NCBI GenBank assembly: GCA_964561705.1 | Contig: CAZLQJ010000024.1 | Span: forward strand, 1-22,678 | Direction of reading: 5' to 3' | Origin: HGM12587 sp964561705 | GTDB taxonomy: Bacteria; Bacillota; Clostridia; Lachnospirales; Lachnospiraceae | DNA: 22,678 nucleotides | In this document: positions 17,349 through 22,678 of the stretch, in pieces | Layout: each line of letters begins with the position of its first letter | How positions within the stretch are numbered: the stretch's first letter is position 1 | Notes under the pieces: generated by a model | The model's database searches: none | The model's input: only the letters and a program-made list of their open reading frames with translations | Told to the model about the DNA's origin: nothing | Translations under genes and position numbers: made by a program

Positions 17349-18305
17349 ATGAAAAAAGTAGTTTTAGGAAATACAAATATTAAAGTCAGTATTGCAGGAT
17401 TTGGTGTTCTTCCCATGGGACCAAGCCAGCTGGCACTTCCTTTGGAAGAAGGTGCCAAAATCATCCGTTACGCCTTAAAAAATGGGATCAACCTTCTGGA
17501 TACTGCACAATATTACCGCACCTATCCCTATATCCGCAAAGCATTGGAAAACGAAACCTTTGATGATCTTGTCATCTGTTCAAAATCCTTATGTCAGGAC
17601 TACGACGGAATGATGAGTGCCATTTTAGAAGCTCGAGAAGCCTTAAACCGTAGTGTCATAGATATTTTTCTGATGCACGAAGTGCGTTCCGGTCAGTTAG
17701 AAGAACGCCTAGGTGCATGGCAGGCTTTGAAGGATGCAAAACAACAGGGTCTGGTCCGCGCGATCGGTCTTTCCACCCATCACATTGATATCACACAAAC
17801 CGCTGCTTCCATGGAAGATCTGGATGTGGTCTTTCCATTGATCAATTATGCCGGACTTGGCATTCGTAAAGGAGAGGATTTCGGCACAAAAGAAGAAATG
17901 CTCTCTGCCATCCAAGAATGTCACAAAGCACATAAAGGCGTCTTTTCCATGAAGGCCTTTGGCGGTGGAAGTCTTACCGGTAACTATCAGACCGCTTTGG
18001 ATTATGTATTTTCAAAAGAAGAAATCGATTCTGTCATGATCGGTTTTGGAAAGATTTCTGAAGTAAATGACCTTCTTTCCTATTTAGACGGTTCTATGGA
18101 TAAATCCTACAATCCGGATATTTCAAAAAAAAAGGTCTATATAAACCAAGAAGACTGCGAGGGCTGCGGATCCTGCAAAGCAGCCTGTCCAGCCAGCGCA
18201 ATCTTCTATAACGAAAACGGACTTGCCCAGGTAGATCACGAAAAATGTCTCACCTGCGGATACTGCAGTCCTGTATGTCCGGTCAGAGCCGTCATCATGT
18301 ATTGA
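17349..18305 (+). CDS. Aldo/keto reductase with C-terminal 2x[4Fe-4S] ferredoxin domain
   Basis: Predicted cytoplasmic oxidoreductase of 318 aa. The N-terminal part is an aldo/keto-reductase barrel with the catalytic tetrad visible as D51 (LLDTAQYY), Y56, K79 (VICSKS) and H110 (FLMHE). The C-terminal part is a two-cluster bacterial ferredoxin: C270, C273, C276, C280 and C300, C303, C306, C310. Such fusions are common in anaerobes but the substrate is usually unknown. Two ribosome sites precede the ATG: AGGAG eleven bases and AGGA closer. It is transcribed alone on the plus strand, divergently from the flavodiiron gene, and its TGA ends one base before the stop of the converging hydF, leaving no room for a terminator. 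A link to the redox partner of the neighbouring reductases is possible but unproven. Confidence 0.9.
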   Translation: MKKVVLGNTNIKVSIAGFGVLPMGPSQLALPLEEGAKIIRYALKNGINLLDTAQYYRTYPYIRKALENETFDDLVICSKSLCQDYDGMMSAILEAREALNRSVIDIFLMHEVRSGQLEERLGAWQALKDAKQQGLVRAIGLSTHHIDITQTAASMEDLDVVFPLINYAGLGIRKGEDFGTKEEMLSAIQECHKAHKGVFSMKAFGGGSLTGNYQTALDYVFSKEEIDSVMIGFGKISEVNDLLSYLDGSMDKSYNPDISKKKVYINQEDCEGCGSCKAACPASAIFYNENGLAQVDHEKCLTCGYCSPVCPVRAVIMY

Positions 18306-18306
18306 T

Positions 18307-19500
18307 TCAGTCTCTGTCCGGCAAGGAAAAGACTTCCATACTTCTTTTTAAGATGCCATTCATATATGCGATAAAGGTTCCATAATTGGTAATGGGTACC
18401 CCCTGATCCATGGCACATTTGGTGCGGTATTTTACTTCTCTGTCATTGAGCATACAACCGCCACAATGGATCACCATCGCATATTTTTCAAGATTTTCCG
18501 GAAAGTCCATTCCGCTGCAGGTTTCGATCAAAAGATCTTTCCCTGTATAGCTTTTCAGCCATTTCGGGATCTTAACCGTCCCGATATCATCACATTGGCG
18601 ATGATGAGTACAACCTTCTGCAATCAGAATGGTATCTCCGTCTTTTAAATGCTCCACCGCCTCTGCGCCAGGTACCGCAGCACCCAGAAGTCCTTTATAT
18701 CTTGCCATCAAAATAGAAAAAGAGGTCAATGGAATTTCCTTTGGCACCATTGGTGCCACTGTTTGAAAAATCTGACTATCCGTAATGACCATCTTAGGAT
18801 TTCTCCCAAGTTTTTCCAGAATTTGCGGAAGTTCTTTTTCTCCGGAAACCACCGCTACTGCTCCGGCATCCAAAATCTCACGGATCGTCTGCTGCTGTGG
18901 CAGAATCAGCCTGCCTTTTGGTGCTGCACGATCAATAGGAACCACCAAAACTACAAAATCTCCCTTTTGCAGTTTATCGGCGATCAAAGGGTTCCTTTTT
19001 TCCTCAGATTTTAGAGCTGCAATCCGTTCTTTTAAAAGATTAATCCCTTCATTCTTTAAGGCACTGACATAGATTTCCTTCGCTGTTTCCGGTCCTTTTT
19101 TTCCCAAAAGATCGCTTTTATTGTACACAATGAGATAAGGAATTTCATTCTTTTCAAAAAGCGAGATCAATTCCCGGTCATAAGATTTCAAACCATCCGT
19201 CCCATCTGCTACAAGTACCGCAAGATCTGTACGACGAAGTACCTGTCTGGTCTTTTTCACCCGAAGTTCACCCAGACCACCCTCATCATCAAATCCCGGT
19301 GTATCAATAAGCATGACCGGACCTAAAGGAAGTAATTCCATGGTCTTACATACAGGATCCGTCGTAGTTCCTTTCACTTCCGAGACCACTGCCAATTCCT
19401 GTCCTGTAATCGCATTGACCACACTTGATTTTCCCGCATTCCGGCATCCAAAAAATCCTATAGTAATGCGTTCTCCTGCCGGTGTATTGTTCATTCCCAT
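18307..19500 (-). CDS. hydF: [FeFe]-hydrogenase H-cluster maturation GTPase HydF
   Basis: Scaffold GTPase on which HydE and HydG assemble the 2Fe subcluster of [FeFe]-hydrogenase. The 397-aa protein has the full G-domain: P-loop GCRNAGKS (18-25), GTTTDPV switch, DTPG and NKSD. It then has the dimerisation region and the C-terminal Fe-S domain, with C297, H299 and H345-C346-x-x-C349 forming the HydF-type CxH...HCxxC cluster site. The frame begins with a TTG at 19518, but the ATG at 19500 is preferred because GAGG lies eight bases before it. It is the last gene of a minus-strand operon, 24 bases after the substrate-binding lipoprotein gene. hydE and hydG are not in the window. Its placement with nitrogenase-like genes is unusual. 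Confidence 0.93.
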   Translation of the reverse strand: MGMNNTPAGERITIGFFGCRNAGKSSVVNAITGQELAVVSEVKGTTTDPVCKTMELLPLGPVMLIDTPGFDDEGGLGELRVKKTRQVLRRTDLAVLVADGTDGLKSYDRELISLFEKNEIPYLIVYNKSDLLGKKGPETAKEIYVSALKNEGINLLKERIAALKSEEKRNPLIADKLQKGDFVVLVVPIDRAAPKGRLILPQQQTIREILDAGAVAVVSGEKELPQILEKLGRNPKMVITDSQIFQTVAPMVPKEIPLTSFSILMARYKGLLGAAVPGAEAVEHLKDGDTILIAEGCTHHRQCDDIGTVKIPKWLKSYTGKDLLIETCSGMDFPENLEKYAMVIHCGGCMLNDREVKYRTKCAMDQGVPITNYGTFIAYMNGILKRSMEVFSLPDRD

Positions 19501-19524
19501 ATCTGTTTCCTCATTCAAATATTT

Positions 19525-20688
19525 CTAAAATCCTGCGCCTGCTTTTGCATCCGGTGCAAAAATAGATGCTGCCTGTTCATCTGTAAGTTCTACACCAAAT
19601 ACTTCCCGATAGTAATCTTTTGCTTCTTTGATGATATCAACGTCTTCAAAAAGTTCCGGATAAGTTGTTTTTGCAAACCACAAAAGGGTAACCGGTGTAT
19701 CTGCTCCCGGTGTATAGCTGCGATACATTCCCAATGGCATCTTATAGATTTTTTCATTCTTTACGGCATCTATGGCACTCCAGTCATAATTTCCTACCGC
19801 GTTGGTATAAAGATCCTCTGGCTGTGCTGAAGTAAAATTGGTAATATAGATCATTGATGGATTCCACTCATAAATCTGTTCCATATTTACCTCTACCTGA
19901 TTATCTGTTGTAATCTCTTCTGCTACATTTACAGCGCCCACAGCATCTGCCCAAAACTGTCCAAAAAAGCTGGATCCGGAAGTCTGCAGACTGGTGTCCG
20001 TATATTTAAACAAGAAAAACACCCGTTCTCTTTCTTCTTCCGGAATTTCTGCGACACGTTCCTGTACCATTTCATAAACTTCATCGGAATATTGCTGAAC
20101 AATTTCTGTTTTATCATTTTCCGGGAAGATTTCGCTTAATAATGTGATCCATTGTTTCAGCGTTTCGATGGTATTGTATTCCCATTTATTTACAGAAACT
20201 GCAACTGCTGCAAAACCTGCATTTCGGAGTTGTTCACCTTGTTCCACCTGGGAGACACTGTAAAAAACAACATCCGGTTCCAAATTCATCAATTCTTCCA
20301 GATTGATCTCATTTCCATCCAAAAATGCTGTTTCGGCATTTAAAACCTCCGGATAAAGTTCTCCCAAAAGACCATTCTGCGCTGCACTCATGCTGTTTGG
20401 AGACATTCCCACGATTTTTTCGGCAGAATCAAAAAATACTGTCAATACACTTGGAAGAGGTAAGATATTTCCGACTACGATCCGGTCGATTTCATATGGA
20501 AGTTCCACCTCACATCCCAAATGATCCACCACAATATGCGTCTTTTCTTCTGTTTCTTCCGCAGTTGGATCCTCCACTCTGACCTGATCTTTTACTTTCT
20601 GCATCGGTTCTTTGGTTCCGCAGCCTGCCGTCGAAAAAAACATCACACCTACAAGCAATGCACTTATTATTTTTTTCATCTTTTTCAT
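19525..20688 (-). CDS. ABC-transporter substrate-binding lipoprotein, iron-chelate/heme/B12 type
   Basis: Extracytoplasmic, lipid-anchored binding protein of 387 aa. The signal peptide ends in the lipobox STAGC, with C23 as the expected lipid-anchor. The mature part shows the two-lobed Peripla_BP_2 pattern: VDHLGCEVELPYEIDRIVV start, LEELMNLEPDVVFY, and the C-terminal lobe with VKNEKIYKMPLG. This class serves iron siderophores, heme, corrinoids and other chelates; the ligand here is not known. The permease and ATPase are not in the window and may lie upstream of it. The ATG at 20688 overlaps the stop of the nitrogenase-like gene in ATGA, with GGAGG nine bases upstream, so it is translationally coupled. 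It is followed by hydF in the same operon. Confidence 0.88.
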   Translation of the reverse strand: MKKMKKIISALLVGVMFFSTAGCGTKEPMQKVKDQVRVEDPTAEETEEKTHIVVDHLGCEVELPYEIDRIVVGNILPLPSVLTVFFDSAEKIVGMSPNSMSAAQNGLLGELYPEVLNAETAFLDGNEINLEELMNLEPDVVFYSVSQVEQGEQLRNAGFAAVAVSVNKWEYNTIETLKQWITLLSEIFPENDKTEIVQQYSDEVYEMVQERVAEIPEEERERVFFLFKYTDTSLQTSGSSFFGQFWADAVGAVNVAEEITTDNQVEVNMEQIYEWNPSMIYITNFTSAQPEDLYTNAVGNYDWSAIDAVKNEKIYKMPLGMYRSYTPGADTPVTLLWFAKTTYPELFEDVDIIKEAKDYYREVFGVELTDEQAASIFAPDAKAGAGF

Positions 20689-21830
20689 TCTAAAATTCCT
20701 CCAAAATAATCCTCAAAGCCATTGATCAGATTTGGGATTTCTTTTCTGTAAAGTCTTCCCGAAAAATTTTCTGCAGGAAGCGGGATAAATTTCACATTTT
20801 CCGGGCAAACAGGCTGATACAACGGATCTGCGATGACGATTTCCACATTTTTTAATCCTTCTGTCACAGATTCCTCATCAGGTGTCAAAATATCGCTTCT
20901 TCGCAAATGTGTTTTCTCACATTCTGTTGCGCAAAGCACCTTTACGCCATTTCCATAGGTAAGTTCCAAAGCCTGCGCCAAAGAAACTGAAAAAATCCCT
21001 TCTCCGATCACAGCAATCTTCTGATCCGGAAAGTCTCTTTTTTCCGGTTCACAGTCCTCTCCTGCCACAGCGCTGAAAAGTTCTGCCTTTAAGCACGCCT
21101 GATATAGTTTTCCCATCGGTACGCCCACTACAAACGGAGTCCCAAAACGCTCCTTTAATACCTTTGCAGCACTAAGCCCTGAAGCAGAAACAACCAAATT
21201 AACACTTGCCTGTCCTGCCTTTGCAATCTCTTCCAGAGTACTTCCCATCGCCCATCTGGAAATTATTCGAAATCCGCAATTTTCCAAAAAATCTCCGATG
21301 GAGCGATCACTTCCATTGATTGAAAAATCCAAAGGAGTCAATCCCAGGATATTGGCGGATAAATACGGCGTTTTTTCTTTTGTTTCCTCGACTATCCTTC
21401 TGGAAAGTGCCTCCAACGCCATCGAAACACCCTGAACATACGTGTGCATTCCGGTCGTTTCAAAGCCAAATGACAAAATCCCCGTTCTTTCTTCCAAAAT
21501 CCTGGCTATTGCCGAAAAATCAAATCCTGTCATTGCCGGAATGGGAGTCCCTGCAATTGCCAGAAATCTTGGCTGTAATTCCTTTGCCGCCGTTTCTATA
21601 TCTTCTAAAAGTTTTTCATCATCCCCCATCACAGCTTCCATTTCCGTAAGCCCCGACAGGTAAACCATGCTATCCATCTCATACCATCGGGGTTCATCGT
21701 GGGTGGTATACGTCGAATTACAACCGGAGGCATCATGCATTACCACCATACCTCCTAACTCAAATAAGGCTGAACATACCCCAAAGGTATCCGCCGAATA
21801 GGTTGAAATGATTCTTGAAATCTGTTTCAT
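20685..21830 (-). CDS. Nitrogenase component-1-like oxidoreductase subunit (divergent, two N-terminal cysteines)
   Basis: Predicted cytoplasmic subunit of a two-component nitrogenase-like reductase, 381 aa, shorter than NifD (about 480-500). Family membership (PF00148-like) rests on the N-terminal ADTFGVCSALFELGG and HDASGCNSTY segments, AIAGTPIPAMTGFD, and later Rossmann-like repeats (VGVPMGKLY; KIAVIGEG). Counting from the ATG at 21830, cysteines 19 and 37 match the first two P-cluster-type positions. The third position, usually within an ECP...GDD motif, is a threonine in AGTPIPAMTG (93-104). No FeMo-cofactor Cys/His pair was identified. The ATG at 21830 is preferred over 21836 because it makes an ATGA overlap with the upstream gene and has GAGGGA five bases before it. 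Substrate unknown; not a dinitrogen-fixing enzyme on this evidence. Confidence 0.82.
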   Translation of the reverse strand: MKQISRIISTYSADTFGVCSALFELGGMVVMHDASGCNSTYTTHDEPRWYEMDSMVYLSGLTEMEAVMGDDEKLLEDIETAAKELQPRFLAIAGTPIPAMTGFDFSAIARILEERTGILSFGFETTGMHTYVQGVSMALEALSRRIVEETKEKTPYLSANILGLTPLDFSINGSDRSIGDFLENCGFRIISRWAMGSTLEEIAKAGQASVNLVVSASGLSAAKVLKERFGTPFVVGVPMGKLYQACLKAELFSAVAGEDCEPEKRDFPDQKIAVIGEGIFSVSLAQALELTYGNGVKVLCATECEKTHLRRSDILTPDEESVTEGLKNVEIVIADPLYQPVCPENVKFIPLPAENFSGRLYRKEIPNLINGFEDYFGGILE

Positions 21831-22678
21831 AGACATCCCTCACATCCGAGCCCTTTGATCTGAATCAGAGTTTTCATATCTTTAGTTTCCATACAGGCCT
21901 CCCTCATCAGCTGCAAAGTATTTAAAATGGCATCATATCCAAACATTCCGCCACCTTCCACTACATTGATAAAATGATCTGTATTTTCAAAATATGCTGC
22001 CTTTTGACCAATGGCCAGCACCCTTTGTTTTTCTTTTTCTGCCGTAAACCGCATTCTTACATGTGTGACAGGATAAAGTAAAAGCTTTGGAAAATGTTCC
22101 TGCAAATATAAAAAATCCTTCTGTTCTTCCTTGCTGACCACATCCAGATAAACACATTTCACTAAAAATCCTGCATCTAAAAGAAATCTTGCCAAACCAA
22201 GCGGCCGCGGACAAAAGGTTTCATCTATCGCAATCGGAAGATCTTTTACAAGTTCCAAGGTTTCCTTTACTGCCCTTTCACAGGCAGTTCTTTTTTCAGA
22301 GAAGTCCGGAAGTTCTATATTTAGGATCCCCGAAAGTCTGAAAAAACCTTCTTCTATCTCTTTCCCGTCAAAACTAAACGGCAGATACACATGAAGCCCC
22401 CCAAGACGTTTGGCAAGCATTTCTCCGCCTGCTACCGCTGCCGGATGATAAGAAATATAAACACTGCTCTCCGCCATTTTCTGATATTCTTCATAAGTTT
22501 TACAGGAGGTAATCTCATGAATCGTCATGCCTGCACACTTCAGGATCTCCAACAATTCGCTTTCCTTCCTTGTCGGAAAATCATTCCCAATGATCGCTGC
22601 TGCTTTTTTTCCCTTCGGTCGTTCTTTTAAAAGCATATATAAACGACTTCTCATCAGCTGATCCGGTGTCAGTCCACT
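21827..22678 (-). CDS. Nitrogenase component-1-like subunit, partial (N-terminus beyond the right edge)
   Basis: The C-terminal portion of a second component-1-like protein; 283 codons are visible and the frame is open to the window edge, so the true start lies outside. A Met codon at 22654 is unlikely to be the start because the upstream codons continue the family pattern (SGLTPDQLMRSRLYMLL). Recognisable are AAIIGNDFP, the YISYHPAAVAGGEMLAKRLG loop, a PRPLGLARFLLDAGF segment and FGYDAILNTLQLM near the end, as in NifK/NifD-type C-terminal domains. The protein ends in GCEGCL, a terminal CxxC not usual for the family. Its stop overlaps the next gene's ATG, so the two are a coupled pair, likely a heterodimer. 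The P-cluster-type cysteines of this chain would be in the missing part. Confidence 0.78.
   Translation of the reverse strand, partial: SGLTPDQLMRSRLYMLLKERPKGKKAAAIIGNDFPTRKESELLEILKCAGMTIHEITSCKTYEEYQKMAESSVYISYHPAAVAGGEMLAKRLGGLHVYLPFSFDGKEIEEGFFRLSGILNIELPDFSEKRTACERAVKETLELVKDLPIAIDETFCPRPLGLARFLLDAGFLVKCVYLDVVSKEEQKDFLYLQEHFPKLLLYPVTHVRMRFTAEKEKQRVLAIGQKAAYFENTDHFINVVEGGGMFGYDAILNTLQLMREACMETKDMKTLIQIKGLGCEGCL

Noticed and set aside
20685..22678. True dinitrogen-fixing nitrogenase (nifDK)
   Set aside because: The complete subunit is too short, lacks a third P-cluster-type cysteine and no FeMo-cofactor ligands could be identified.

Overview
The window looks like a chromosomal segment of a strictly anaerobic gut Firmicute, most likely a Lachnospiraceae member. 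This rests on gene content: a YlmC/YmxH-type sporulation gene, an NrdR-YqeG-AroK cluster, a flavodiiron protein carrying flavin-reductase and rubredoxin modules, a ferredoxin-domain aldo/keto reductase, the [FeFe]-hydrogenase maturase HydF and S-layer-homology (SLH) glycosidases. Shine-Dalgarno sites are strong and promoters are sigma-A-like. No species can be named from the sequence alone.

Region 1 (1-9982, minus strand): two very large secreted enzymes in one operon. The promoter-proximal gene encodes a GH84 beta-N-acetylglucosaminidase with several discoidin/CBM32-like modules. The distal gene encodes a GH123-type catalytic domain followed by a LamG-like module and a sialidase-like Asp-box propeller. 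Both end in homologous SLH triplets, so both are probably held on the cell wall and aimed at host N-acetylhexosamine glycans. The 97-bp gap between them carries two stem-loops whose loops are complementary, beside the second gene's ribosome-binding site.

Region 2 (10006-15299): housekeeping. nrdR, yqeG and aroK form a tight minus-strand operon with a clear promoter and terminator. A small YlmC/YmxH gene runs the other way and meets an operon of a MATE exporter and an NhaC-type antiporter. ridA follows on the plus strand and ends at a perfect 19-bp inverted repeat that also serves the next, converging gene.

Region 3 (15301-18305): a multidomain flavodiiron protein and a divergently transcribed aldo/keto reductase with two [4Fe-4S] sites, each with a recognisable promoter. 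Both suggest redox or oxygen/NO defence in an anaerobe.

Region 4 (18307-22678, minus strand, entering from beyond the right edge): the most interesting part. Two nitrogenase component-1-like proteins (the first cut by the edge), an iron-chelate/corrinoid-type ABC-transporter lipoprotein and HydF form a tightly packed operon with ATGA overlaps. The complete component-1-like subunit keeps two N-terminal cysteines but lacks the third P-cluster-type cysteine. The set is not a dinitrogen-fixing nitrogenase. It may be an uncharacterised nitrogenase-like reductase coupled to uptake of a metal chelate or tetrapyrrole. No stretch longer than about 260 bases lacks a gene, and no tRNA, rRNA, CRISPR or insertion sequence was seen.
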